Positions 1-8,249 are shown, counted from the first letter of the stretch. The stretch: DNA of 12,114 nucleotides from Candidatus Gastranaerophilales bacterium (GCA_947589525.1 CANQAW010000034.1:1-12114); one strand, 5' to 3'. Notes: a model not told the origin generated them from the letters alone. Translations and numbers: made by a program.

Positions 1-3000
1 GCGAAACAACCGCTAAATTAACCGAAAAAGTTGTTGAAGGTTTCAACAAATTAAATCCCGTATATATGATGGCATTCTCGGGAGCCCGCGGTAATTTATC
101 TCAAGTATCTCAATTGGTAGGTATGCGCGGTCTGATGGCAGATGCGCAAGGTCAAATCATCGACTTACCCATTAAATCAAACTTTAAAGAAGGTCTGTCT
201 TGTACGGAATATGTTATTTCATCATACGGTGCAAGAAAAGGTCTGGTTGATACGGCATTAAAAACAGCCGACTCCGGTTATTTAACAAGAAGACTTGTTG
301 ATGTTGCTCAAGATGTTATTATAAGAGAAGAAGACTGCCACACGGAAAAATTCATCAATTTAACCGCTATTACGGACGGGGAAGATGTTATCGTTCCATT
401 GGAAGACAGACTTCTTGGAAGAACGGTAGCACAAGATATAGTTGACAAAGACGGAAATGTTTTAGTTACAAAAAACACAACCGTAAATAGAGATGACTTG
501 GAAAAAATCAAAACCGTAGGGCTAAAAGAAGTAAAAGTTCGCTCTACCCTAACATGCGAGCTTGAATACGGAATTTGTCAAAAATGCTACGGCTGGTCAA
601 TGACAACTCAAAGACCCGTTGATATAGGAGAAGCAATAGGTATTATTGCAGCTCAATCAATCGGTGAACCCGGTACGCAATTAACAATGAGAACATTCCA
701 CACAGGGGGTGTATTTAAAGGTTCAGGCGTAACCCGTCAAGCAAAAAGTACGGTGGACGGCGTTGTTCAAACGGAAGTTAAAACACGTGAACAAAGAACC
801 CGCCACGGGGATGTCGTTCAAATTGCCATAAAAGAAGCAGATGTTGAAATTAAAGGCAAAGACTACACGGATAAAGTCCACGTCCCGATGGGTGCTAAAG
901 TTTTAGTTAAAAAAGGAGAAAAAGTTGAAGCAGGACAAGCAATTGCAGAATTTGAACCCGCTTCAAAAGGTGACGGTTCACGTTTAACCGAAAAAGCACT
1001 AAAAGATATCACATCTGATATTTCAGGCGAAGTAGTTTTTGAAGATTTTGTTGCGGACGAAAGAAAAGACAGACAGGGAAACATTTCAAGAATAGCCAAC
1101 AAACAAGGTATTGTTTGGGTTTTAGGCGGAGATGTATACGCACTTCCTGTCGGCTCTAAAATATTGGTTAAAGACGGACAACAAATCAAAAAAGGCGAAA
1201 AACTTGCCGAAACTTTGATAATTTCGGAACACGGCGGGGAAGTTCGCGTAGGCGATAATCTTGAAATTAAAGAAGTCGAATTTGACGGCAAAAAAATCAA
1301 AAAAATTGTTCAAGGAAAAGAATTGACGATTGTTATTGCATCAATTCAAGCATCTAATGCCATATTTGAACAAACCAAAAAAGAACAAATTTGGACAGTT
1401 CCGAAAACAGGTGAAAAATACGTTGTTAAATCACCCGTTGATACAACCGTTGAAAACGGAATGATTATTGCGGAACTTCTGGATGATACATACAAAGTAG
1501 AATCTTCGGGCGAAATAAGATATAACGGTCTTGAAGTCGACGAAAATCAGGTTGTAATAAACCCCGGACAGTTAATCTTTATTCCCGAAGAAATTCATCA
1601 AATATCAAAAGACGCTTCGCTTAAACTTGTTGAATCAGGAACTTATGTTGAAGCGGGATGTGAAGTTGTAAAAGATATTTACACTCACATTGCAGGTATT
1701 GTTGAAATTAAAGAATTCAACGATATCATCCACGAAATCGTTGTTCGCCCCGGTGAATTATATACTCTTGATTCCATAAACGACTTAAAAGTCGGCGAAG
1801 GTGAAGTTATTAAAGCGGGAACCGTTGTCGCAGGCAAAATCAAGGCAAAAGTTGATTCAATCGTAACAATAATAGAAAACGAAACCGATTTAATGGAATT
1901 AGATGACCTTGATGAAGAATTAAGCGAAGATGCACTTGATGAAGACGGTTTAGACGGTAAACCCGTACAAATTTTAATCAGACCAATTCAAACCTTTAAT
2001 ATTGAACCGAAAGAAGTTTCGATTAAATTTGATGCAACAGATGATGCTATTGAATTACTGCCCATAACTCAAGTTCAATTTAAAGACGGCGCAAGAGTCA
2101 GAAACTTAGATGGTGCTGTTTTAACAAGAACATCTCTTGTATTATCAATGTCAGGTTACATTTCACATCTAAAAGGTATGGTGGAACTTGATTCCAAAGG
2201 CGACCTTAAAATCGTAGTATTGGAAACATTAATAGTTCGTCGTGAACAGGAAGATTCTACAAGGGGATTATCCTCAACTCAAACAGAATTGCTTGTTAAA
2301 GACGGTCAAATAATTGAACCTAAAACAGCTGTTACAAAAACTCAGGTTTTAGCAATTAATGATTCCGTTGCATCAATTAATTCCAAAGATAATGACTTAA
2401 GAAGACTTCTTTTGATTTCGGATAATTACGAAGAAAAAATATCAACAACATCAAAACCGACGGTTAAAGCGGGTCAATATGTTACCGTTGATTCCGCAAT
2501 ATCCGAAAAAGAAACTTCTCCCGTTTCAGGTAAAGTTATTAAAGTTGACAGCAAATCCGTTACGGTTAGAGTCGGCAGACCGCACTTAATCTCTCCGGGG
2601 GCATTACTGCAGGTTGATAATTCCGCTTTAATTCTGAGAGGCGACTTGCTTGCAACATTAGTATTTGAAAGACAAAAAACAGGCGACATCGTTCAAGGTC
2701 TTCCCCGTGTCGAAGAATTGCTTGAAGCAAGAAAACCGAAAGATTCTGCTATTGTTGCCGAAGAAGACGGTGTTGCAATAATCGAATATGAAGACGACAT
2801 TCCAAGACTTTATATCGAAAACGAAAACGGCAGAACGGAAATCAAATACCCGATTGAAGCAAGCATCATTGTCAACGACAAACAACAAATTAAAAAAGGT
2901 GATGCGCTGACTTCAGGCCCGATGAATCCTCATGACGTTATCAGATTAAGAGGAGCAAATGCGGCTCAACACTATCTTGTAGACGAAGTTCAAAGAGTAT

Positions 3001-3512
3001 ACCGTTCACAAGGTGTTGAAATCGCCGATAAACACGTTGAAGTTATTGTTCGTCAAATGATTAAAAAGGTTAAAGTAATTGATTCGGGTTCTACAAAACT
3101 GCTTCCCGGAGAATTAGTCGAACTTAAAGTAATCGAAGCGCAAAACGCTATTGCTCGTGAAAATGGCGGACAAGAAGCAACATACGAAGCGCTATTGCTT
3201 GGTATTACAAAAGCTTCACTTAATACGGAATCCTTTATTTCTGCGGCATCCTTCCAAGAAACAACAAGGATTTTAACCGAAGCTGCCGTTGAAGGTAAAA
3301 AAGACCTGTTGAGAGGTCTTAAAGAAAACGTTATCATAGGCAGACTAATTCCTGCCGGAACAGGCTACTACCATTTGATAAACGCTTCCGAGGAAAAAGA
3401 AAAAGAAGCATTAAAAAGAGCAGCTCAAAAACATCAAGCAAGAAAACCTTCCGCAATCTTAGAAGAAATTGAAGGAATGTTTGGTGTAGTTGACTCTGAT
3501 ATGCAGTTATAA
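1..3512 (+). CDS. rpoC2: DNA-directed RNA polymerase subunit beta' C-terminal part (RpoC2), 5' partial
   Basis: The reading frame is already open at the window edge (first full codon at base 3), so the N-terminus is missing and about 1169 residues are visible. Numbering from the Met at 66, the bridge helix lies near 55-84 (GARKGLVDTALKTADSGYLT). The zinc-site cysteines are C91, C164, C171 and C174 (the last three as CX6CX2C). The trigger loop begins at MRTFHTGG (208-215), with M208 and H212 matching E. coli M932 and H936. An insert of about 640 residues (about 222-865) splits the trigger loop. It carries repeated barrel-like units of the form VKxGxxVxxG near 278, 365, 520, 743 and 798, like the cyanobacterial SI3 sandwich-barrel-hybrid domains, plus an acidic linker at 610-630. 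The conserved core resumes at GLPRVEELLEARKPKD (about 878) and runs to IPAGTGY, followed by a charged tail. Together with rpoB and rpoC1 products it forms the transcribing core enzyme. Whether the gene is truly split from rpoC1 cannot be seen here. Confidence 0.96.
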   Translation, partial: ETTAKLTEKVVEGFNKLNPVYMMAFSGARGNLSQVSQLVGMRGLMADAQGQIIDLPIKSNFKEGLSCTEYVISSYGARKGLVDTALKTADSGYLTRRLVDVAQDVIIREEDCHTEKFINLTAITDGEDVIVPLEDRLLGRTVAQDIVDKDGNVLVTKNTTVNRDDLEKIKTVGLKEVKVRSTLTCELEYGICQKCYGWSMTTQRPVDIGEAIGIIAAQSIGEPGTQLTMRTFHTGGVFKGSGVTRQAKSTVDGVVQTEVKTREQRTRHGDVVQIAIKEADVEIKGKDYTDKVHVPMGAKVLVKKGEKVEAGQAIAEFEPASKGDGSRLTEKALKDITSDISGEVVFEDFVADERKDRQGNISRIANKQGIVWVLGGDVYALPVGSKILVKDGQQIKKGEKLAETLIISEHGGEVRVGDNLEIKEVEFDGKKIKKIVQGKELTIVIASIQASNAIFEQTKKEQIWTVPKTGEKYVVKSPVDTTVENGMIIAELLDDTYKVESSGEIRYNGLEVDENQVVINPGQLIFIPEEIHQISKDASLKLVESGTYVEAGCEVVKDIYTHIAGIVEIKEFNDIIHEIVVRPGELYTLDSINDLKVGEGEVIKAGTVVAGKIKAKVDSIVTIIENETDLMELDDLDEELSEDALDEDGLDGKPVQILIRPIQTFNIEPKEVSIKFDATDDAIELLPITQVQFKDGARVRNLDGAVLTRTSLVLSMSGYISHLKGMVELDSKGDLKIVVLETLIVRREQEDSTRGLSSTQTELLVKDGQIIEPKTAVTKTQVLAINDSVASINSKDNDLRRLLLISDNYEEKISTTSKPTVKAGQYVTVDSAISEKETSPVSGKVIKVDSKSVTVRVGRPHLISPGALLQVDNSALILRGDLLATLVFERQKTGDIVQGLPRVEELLEARKPKDSAIVAEEDGVAIIEYEDDIPRLYIENENGRTEIKYPIEASIIVNDKQQIKKGDALTSGPMNPHDVIRLRGANAAQHYLVDEVQRVYRSQGVEIADKHVEVIVRQMIKKVKVIDSGSTKLLPGELVELKVIEAQNAIARENGGQEATYEALLLGITKASLNTESFISAASFQETTRILTEAAVEGKKDLLRGLKENVIIGRLIPAGTGYYHLINASEEKEKEALKRAAQKHQARKPSAILEEIEGMFGVVDSDMQL

Positions 3513-3515
3513 ATT

Positions 3516-3544
3516 AAAAGCCCTGAAATTTTCAGGGCTTTTTT
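3516..3544 (+). terminator. Rho-independent terminator after rpoC2
   Basis: It starts four bases after the rpoC2 stop. The core stem is GCCCTGAA (3520-3527) with TTCAGGGC (3531-3538), around a 3-base loop. A/T pairs extend it to about 12 bp, and it ends in a run of six T (3539-3544). This is a textbook intrinsic terminator. It should end the rpo transcript and separate it from mutS. Confidence 0.93.
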
Positions 3545-3565
3545 ATATTGATTTAATATAAAGTA

Positions 3566-3603
3566 TTTAAAAAATTATAAACTTATAGTACAATCAATAT
3601 AAT
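3566..3603 (+). promoter_or_regulatory. Candidate mutS promoter(s)
   Basis: Two overlapping sigma-70-like candidates sit in the short gap after the rpoC2 terminator. One pairs TTTAAA (3566-3571) with TACAAT (3589-3594) at a 17-base spacer. The other has a perfect TATAAT at 3598-3603 but only a weak TTATAA (3575-3580) upstream. Either would give a leader of about 30-40 bases before the ATG at 3640. The strong terminator just upstream makes a separate promoter likely. The region is AT-rich, so the exact start is uncertain. Confidence 0.5.
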
Positions 3604-3639
3604 GTTGTTACAATTAAATAATTGGAAGTAATACAACTT

Positions 3640-5964
3640 ATGTATTATAAATTTCGGGAAATAAACGAAATATTAATAAAAGACACCTATTTGGAACAAT
3701 ATACGGAAGCCAAAAAAAGCTGCATTGACGGAGTCCTATTGTTCCAAATAGGTGCTTTTTACGAAGCATATTTTGAAGATGCCAAAATTTTATCAGATTT
3801 AACCGGAATTACTTTAACAAAAAAATATATTTCAAAATTAGGCGAATTTATAAGTGCCGGATTTGCAGTTCAAAATCTTTACGGTTATTTAAAAACTTTT
3901 CTTGATAACGGACTAAACGTATATCTGTGCGAAGAAATAAGAGAATCAAAAGACTCCTCTGAACTTATTAAAAGAACCATAACAAGAAAATTTACTCCGG
4001 GAACAATAGTAGAAAAAGAATTGTTGGATTGCAGTGAAAACAATTACATTCTTGCTCTTTATTATAAAAATAATTTATGCGAAATTTCTTATGCTGATAC
4101 TTCCACGGGACAGTTCTATAAAACAAAAGGCACTTTAGCTCAAACAAAATTTGAAATTGAAAAAATCAACCCCAAAGAAATTCTGATTTGCAAAAATCAG
4201 GAAAAAACTTTTAAAAATATTATTCAAGATTATTTAACAATACATCTGGAAGAAGATTTTTTCATTAATCGTGAAATAGATGAAGTAATAGTTGACTATT
4301 GCATTCTTAATCAAAAAAATTATTTTGCGAAGCTTTCAAAAATATCAAGCTATAAAATTGAACAATATTTAACCATGGACTCCCTGACAAGAACCAATCT
4401 TGAACTGAAAAGAACAAAACTGCAGCAAAAGAAAAAAGGAAGCTTGCTGTGGTTTTTAAATTATACAAAAACTTCCATGGGCATAAGGCTTTTAAAAAAA
4501 ATTATAGATGAGCCGCTGCTTGATATTAAAAAAATAAAAGAAAGACAAAATACAATTTCGGAATTATTAAAAACCGAAGGGTTGCTGGAAGAATTTGAAA
4601 ATGCACTTGAAAACTTATGCGATTTATCAAGAATTACAACTAAAATTATAAACTCGACAATTTTTCCGAAAGAGCTTTTAGTCCTGTTTTCCTGCAGTAA
4701 CAATGTTATAAAATTAAACAATTTAACCGAGAAAACAAAATCCAAACTGCTTTTAATGGACAAAAATAAAGTCAAAAAAGTAGTTTTTCTGGCAAACGAA
4801 ATAAACAGAGCCATATCAAAAGACGCACCAAATAACCATAAAGACGGATACATTATAAATAAAAATTACAATGCGGAACTTGATTATTTAAAAGAAAAGC
4901 TCAATGAATGTTTAAACAAAATTGATAAATATGAACAAAAACTAATAAACGAATTTAATATTCCCAATCTTAAAATAGGCAAATCGAACCTGATAGGATA
5001 TTACATAGAAGTTCCGAAAGGCAAAACATCTCAGCTTGGAAATGAATTTATAATTAAACAAACCATTTCAACATGTTCAAGATATACAACACCCGCTCTT
5101 CAAACAAACGAGCAGGAGATTAACAGTTTAAAATTTAAAATTTATGAAATTGAAGAAGAAATTTACAAAAAAATAAAAAATTACGCAAAAAAATACTCTC
5201 AAACAATAAGAGAACTATCAAAAGATATCGCCTATATTGACGTTTTTGTTTCGCTTGCAAAATGCGCCAAAATTAACAATCTTTCAAAGCCCGCCTTTAA
5301 TGAAAATCATATAGGAATTAAAAACGGATTTCATCCCAGTTTAATTAAATTAAACAATGAAGTTGTAAAAAATGACACTGATTTAAAGAATAATTCAATG
5401 ATTATCTTAACGGGCGCAAATATGAGCGGAAAATCAACATATTTAAAATTCAATGCAATAGTGCCTATACTTGCGCAAATAGGCTCTTTTGTTCCCGCCC
5501 AAAAATCCGATTTAACCATAGTGGATAAAGTATTTTTAAGACAAGGCTCAACCGATGATATTATAAACAACAACTCAAGCTTTATGGTTGAAATGAACGA
5601 TTTAAAATTCATTTTGGATAATGCCACCAATAATTCCCTTATACTTTTGGACGAACCCGCCAAAAGCACAAACACCAAAGAAAGCGGTGCAATAGTTAAA
5701 GCGTTTCTGGAATATTTAATACGCAATTTTAAAGCAAAAACAATAGTTGTAACGCACAATTCCGATTTGACAACTCTTGAAGAAAAATATCCTCAAATCG
5801 TTTTTAACTATGCTATCGGCAATGATAATTCATATATCATTAACGACAGAAAAATAAGAAGAGGAATAATGAAAACAAGCTCGGCAATAAACACAGCAAT
5901 TCTTGCCGATTTACCTCAGGAAATAATATCAAAAGCAAAGAAATATCTTGAAGAAATTATCTAG
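3640..5964 (+). CDS. mutS: Divergent MutS-family DNA mismatch repair protein
   Basis: MutS binds mismatched DNA and uses ATP to signal repair in the cytoplasm. I chose the ATG at 3640 (774 residues) because GGAAG (3624-3628) lies 11 bases upstream; a TTG at 3622 would add six residues but has no ribosome site. The mismatch-binding domain has GAFYE (38-42), keeping the Phe and Glu of the F-x-E motif although the usual Asp before Phe is Ala. A connector domain with RKFTPGT follows, then the lever/clamp region. The ATPase has Walker A GANMSGKST (592-600), SSFMVEM (646-652), Walker B LILLDE ending at D671-E672, and a His at 706 (THN). The usual DEIGRGTST is DEPAKSTNT, THY is THN, and the SYG motif near the C-terminus is not recognisable. 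It is shorter than typical MutS (about 850), and no clamp-binding tail is visible. No mutL is nearby. The family assignment is firm; whether it is the main repair MutS or a specialised paralogue is open. Confidence 0.88.
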   Translation: MYYKFREINEILIKDTYLEQYTEAKKSCIDGVLLFQIGAFYEAYFEDAKILSDLTGITLTKKYISKLGEFISAGFAVQNLYGYLKTFLDNGLNVYLCEEIRESKDSSELIKRTITRKFTPGTIVEKELLDCSENNYILALYYKNNLCEISYADTSTGQFYKTKGTLAQTKFEIEKINPKEILICKNQEKTFKNIIQDYLTIHLEEDFFINREIDEVIVDYCILNQKNYFAKLSKISSYKIEQYLTMDSLTRTNLELKRTKLQQKKKGSLLWFLNYTKTSMGIRLLKKIIDEPLLDIKKIKERQNTISELLKTEGLLEEFENALENLCDLSRITTKIINSTIFPKELLVLFSCSNNVIKLNNLTEKTKSKLLLMDKNKVKKVVFLANEINRAISKDAPNNHKDGYIINKNYNAELDYLKEKLNECLNKIDKYEQKLINEFNIPNLKIGKSNLIGYYIEVPKGKTSQLGNEFIIKQTISTCSRYTTPALQTNEQEINSLKFKIYEIEEEIYKKIKNYAKKYSQTIRELSKDIAYIDVFVSLAKCAKINNLSKPAFNENHIGIKNGFHPSLIKLNNEVVKNDTDLKNNSMIILTGANMSGKSTYLKFNAIVPILAQIGSFVPAQKSDLTIVDKVFLRQGSTDDIINNNSSFMVEMNDLKFILDNATNNSLILLDEPAKSTNTKESGAIVKAFLEYLIRNFKAKTIVVTHNSDLTTLEEKYPQIVFNYAIGNDNSYIINDRKIRRGIMKTSSAINTAILADLPQEIISKAKKYLEEII
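3678..3759. repeat. Perfect 18-bp inverted repeat inside the 5' end of mutS
   Basis: CACCTATTTGGAACAATA at 3684-3701 is the exact reverse complement of 3737-3754. Allowing one bulged A (3683), five more pairs (3678-3682 with 3755-3759) extend the stem to 23 bp around a 35-base loop. The right arm runs into CTTTTT, so an RNA hairpin here would look terminator-like. Both arms are coding: the left encodes DTYLEQY and the right LLFQIG, just before the GAFYE mismatch-binding motif. The structure is directly visible; any role (attenuation, mRNA stability, or a mutational relic) is inference. Confidence 0.9.
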
Positions 5965-7349
5965 CCTATTCTTCCGTAAATATCTTTATATCTTGTAATA
6001 TCTTCTTCGATTAATTTATCCCCCCTTTGAACTTCGATTATTTTAAGCTCGTTGTCAAAAGGATTAGCAAGCGAATGTATAGCTTTTACGGGAATATCGA
6101 TTGAAGCTCCGGGCTTCAGCATAAAAACTTTATTTTCCAAAGTTACTCTTGCAGTACCGCTCAAAACAACCCAGTGCTCACTTCTGTATTTGTGGGATTG
6201 AAGCGATAATTGCCCCTTTCTTGAAACGCAAATCATTTTTGTTAAATAGCCGTCACCCTGATTTAAAACGGTATAGTAACCCCAAGGACGATAGACGGTG
6301 GTGTGTATTCTGTGGGCATCATTTTTGATTTCCTTTAATTTGTCATAAACTTCTTTGACTCCATGGGTATCATTTCTGTCGCAAACAAGCACGGCATCAG
6401 ACGTTTCAACAACAACCGCATCTTTAAGACCCACACCCGTTAAAAGCCTGTGCGAAGAATAAAGCAGTGAATTTTTGCAATTTTTCTCAATTACATTTCC
6501 GATTTTAACATTTTGATTTTCATCTTTTTGGTTTATTTCATAAACCGCATCCCAAGAACCCAAATCGCTCCAATCGGACTCCATTTCAACCATTGCAAGA
6601 TTATCGGCATGTTCTAAAACGGCATAATCAAATGAAATAAACGGAAATTCACTGAATTTCATATAATCAATTTCTTCCTGAACTTTAAAATTGAACTTTT
6701 GAGAAATTTCATATATCAAAGAGCTGTATTTTTTCAATGTTTCCATTAAAATCGAAGCTTTAAATACAAATATTCCGCTATTCCAATAATAATCAGGGTC
6801 ATCTATGTACTTTTGCGCTTTTTCTGCGGGGGGCTTTTCTTCAAAAGAGGCTACCTTAAATCCTTGGTTTATTTTATCCGATATTTTAATATATCCGAAA
6901 TCGGGATTTGCGCTTTTCGGTTTAACGCCCAAAGTAACTATATAGCCTTCTTGCGCTAATTGAGAAGCATAAGTTATTGTTTGATGAAATTTTTCACTAT
7001 CCTCTATTAAATGGTCGGAAGGAAGCGCAATTATTATATCATCACATCCGCAATCAAGAACATATTTTGTTGCGATTGCAATTGCGGGAGCAGTGTTTTT
7101 AGAACAGGGCTCTGCTATAACTTTAACATCTTTACTGTAAGAACCTAAAAGCCCTTTAATGTCGCTATAGTGTTTAGAGTTCGTAACGGCAATAATATTT
7201 TTTAAGTCAACAACACTCATCAACCTTTCGTAAGTTTTTTCAAGCAGACTTTTATCCGAATTCAGTTTTAAGAGTTGTTTCGGATATAACTCACGACTTA
7301 AAGGCCAAAGTCTTGAACCCGAAGCACCCGCTAAAATAATTCCGTACAT
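5961..7349 (-). CDS. manC: Bifunctional mannose-1-phosphate guanylyltransferase / mannose-6-phosphate isomerase
   Basis: The enzyme makes GDP-mannose from mannose-1-phosphate and GTP and, through its second domain, interconverts fructose-6-phosphate and mannose-6-phosphate. The product feeds surface polysaccharide. At 462 residues it has the normal length of the two-domain AlgA/ManC/CpsB type. The N-terminal nucleotidyltransferase has LAGASGSRLWPLSRE with PKQ (6-25), EPCSKNTAPA (80-89), LPSDHLI (109-115), FEEKP (169-173), NSGIF (190-194) and SDWSDLGSW (258-266). The C-terminal cupin isomerase has YRPWG (353-357), the metal-site motif QSHKYRSEHW (384-393), His425 and EVQRGD (439-444). A good ribosome site (AAGGG, bases 7361-7357) sits seven bases before the ATG. 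It follows rmlD on the same strand after 65 bases. Its stop overlaps the mutS stop by four bases (CTAG, 5961-5964). Confidence 0.95.
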   Translation of the reverse strand: MYGIILAGASGSRLWPLSRELYPKQLLKLNSDKSLLEKTYERLMSVVDLKNIIAVTNSKHYSDIKGLLGSYSKDVKVIAEPCSKNTAPAIAIATKYVLDCGCDDIIIALPSDHLIEDSEKFHQTITYASQLAQEGYIVTLGVKPKSANPDFGYIKISDKINQGFKVASFEEKPPAEKAQKYIDDPDYYWNSGIFVFKASILMETLKKYSSLIYEISQKFNFKVQEEIDYMKFSEFPFISFDYAVLEHADNLAMVEMESDWSDLGSWDAVYEINQKDENQNVKIGNVIEKNCKNSLLYSSHRLLTGVGLKDAVVVETSDAVLVCDRNDTHGVKEVYDKLKEIKNDAHRIHTTVYRPWGYYTVLNQGDGYLTKMICVSRKGQLSLQSHKYRSEHWVVLSGTARVTLENKVFMLKPGASIDIPVKAIHSLANPFDNELKIIEVQRGDKLIEEDITRYKDIYGRIG

Positions 7350-7380
7350 TATTTTTCCCTTAACAACTACCGATATTTTA

Positions 7381-7410
7381 ATTATATATTATTTTTTAGT
7401 ATTTACGCAA
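7381..7410 (-). promoter_or_regulatory. Candidate internal promoter for manC
   Basis: On the minus strand, TTGCGT (7410-7405) is followed after 18 bases by a perfect TATAAT (7386-7381). Transcription would start near 7374, giving a leader of about 25 bases that includes the AAGGG ribosome site. It would let manC be expressed independently of rmlD. The 65-base gap holds no terminator, so read-through from rmlD is also expected. Confidence 0.5.
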
Positions 7411-7414
7411 ATAA

Positions 7415-8233
7415 TTATTTTTTTAAAGCAAGATATTTTTCCAATGAGCTCTCCCAGTCGGGCAAAGCATCAGAGCTATCCAATACGCAATATCTTGGTC
7501 TGCGGGCGGGACGCGGAAAATCGCTTTTATCTATCGAGCATACTTCAACATTCTTCTTTTTTAATTCAAATATTTTCTTTGTAAAATCAGCCCAGCTTGC
7601 ACTTCCTGAAGAAGTTACGTGGTAAATGCCGTAAGGTGCTTTGGTTTTTATTAATTCAACTATTTTCTCCGACACATCATCGGCGCATGTGGGAGTTCCT
7701 ATTTGGTCGTTAACTATTGAAATTTCTTTTCTGAAATTTGAAAAAGTAAGCATGGCATCAACATAGCCTCCTTTTCCATACAGCCAAGAGGTTCTTAAAA
7801 TGTAGTATTTTTTTACCGCTTTAATAATTTCTTTTTCGCCTGCCAGCTTAGATTTTCCGTATACGTTAATAGGATTTGTAACATCGGTTGTTTTATAAGG
7901 AGTTTTTGAGTTACCGTCAAAAACATTATCCGTTGAAACGTATAATATCGGAATATTATGTTTTTTGGCAATATGAGCAATATTTCTTGTACCTAATTGG
8001 TTGACGTTATATGCAATTTCGGGGTTATCTTCCGCTTGGTCGATATTGGTAAAACCTGCAAGATGGATAATAAAATCAAGGCTTATTTTATTCATGATTT
8101 CATTAACCATTTTGGTATTCGTAATATCAAATATTTTAGAATTACAAGCCCAATACTGCCATCCCTCTTTGTCAAGCAAGGGACATAGCGACTTTCCCAA
8201 AAGACCGCTGGCGCCTGTAACTAAAATTCTCAT
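7415..8233 (-). CDS. rmlD: dTDP-4-dehydrorhamnose reductase (RmlD-like)
   Basis: RmlD performs the last step of dTDP-L-rhamnose synthesis, NAD(P)H reduction of dTDP-4-dehydro-L-rhamnose in the cytoplasm. The protein (272 residues, slightly short for the family) is an extended short-chain dehydrogenase. It has nucleotide-binding GASGLLG (7-13), HLAGFT (57-62), VSTDNVFDG (99-107), catalytic YGKSK (Y125, K129), DQIGTPT (176-182) and the RmlD-typical RPARRP...LD (241-252). An AAGGA ribosome site lies about 13 bases before the ATG, a rather long spacing. It is the first gene of a likely two-gene unit with manC. The rmlA, rmlB and rmlC genes are not in the window. Related sugar-nucleotide reductases share this fold, so substrate is inferred from motif similarity only. 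Confidence 0.87.
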   Translation of the reverse strand: MRILVTGASGLLGKSLCPLLDKEGWQYWACNSKIFDITNTKMVNEIMNKISLDFIIHLAGFTNIDQAEDNPEIAYNVNQLGTRNIAHIAKKHNIPILYVSTDNVFDGNSKTPYKTTDVTNPINVYGKSKLAGEKEIIKAVKKYYILRTSWLYGKGGYVDAMLTFSNFRKEISIVNDQIGTPTCADDVSEKIVELIKTKAPYGIYHVTSSGSASWADFTKKIFELKKKNVEVCSIDKSDFPRPARRPRYCVLDSSDALPDWESSLEKYLALKK

Positions 8234-8249
8234 TTGTATCAGTTTATCC

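Noticed and set aside
863..1300. 145-codon open frame on the minus strand inside rpoC2
   Set aside because: It lies opposite a strongly conserved coding region, has Ser/Pro/Phe-rich low-complexity content and shows no family motif. It is a shadow of rpoC2.
890..2600. Recurrent VKxGxxVxxG segments as a possible DNA tandem repeat
   Set aside because: The repeats are at protein level, spaced irregularly and without nucleotide identity. They are the known barrel units of the SI3 insert, not a repeat array.
3301..3320. Hairpin AAGACC/GGTCTT in rpoC2
   Set aside because: It has only six pairs with an 8-base loop, in codons for the invariant LRGLKEN region. Chance and protein constraint explain it.
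3622..3639. TTG start for mutS giving six more residues
   Set aside because: No ribosome site lies before the TTG, while GGAAG precedes the ATG at 3640, and the added residues match no MutS feature. It remains possible but less likely.
5950..5974. GAAGAA/TTCTTC hairpin around the mutS-manC stop overlap as a possible bidirectional terminator
   Set aside because: The stem has six pairs, mostly A/T, a 13-base loop and no T tract. It is too weak to support a terminator call.
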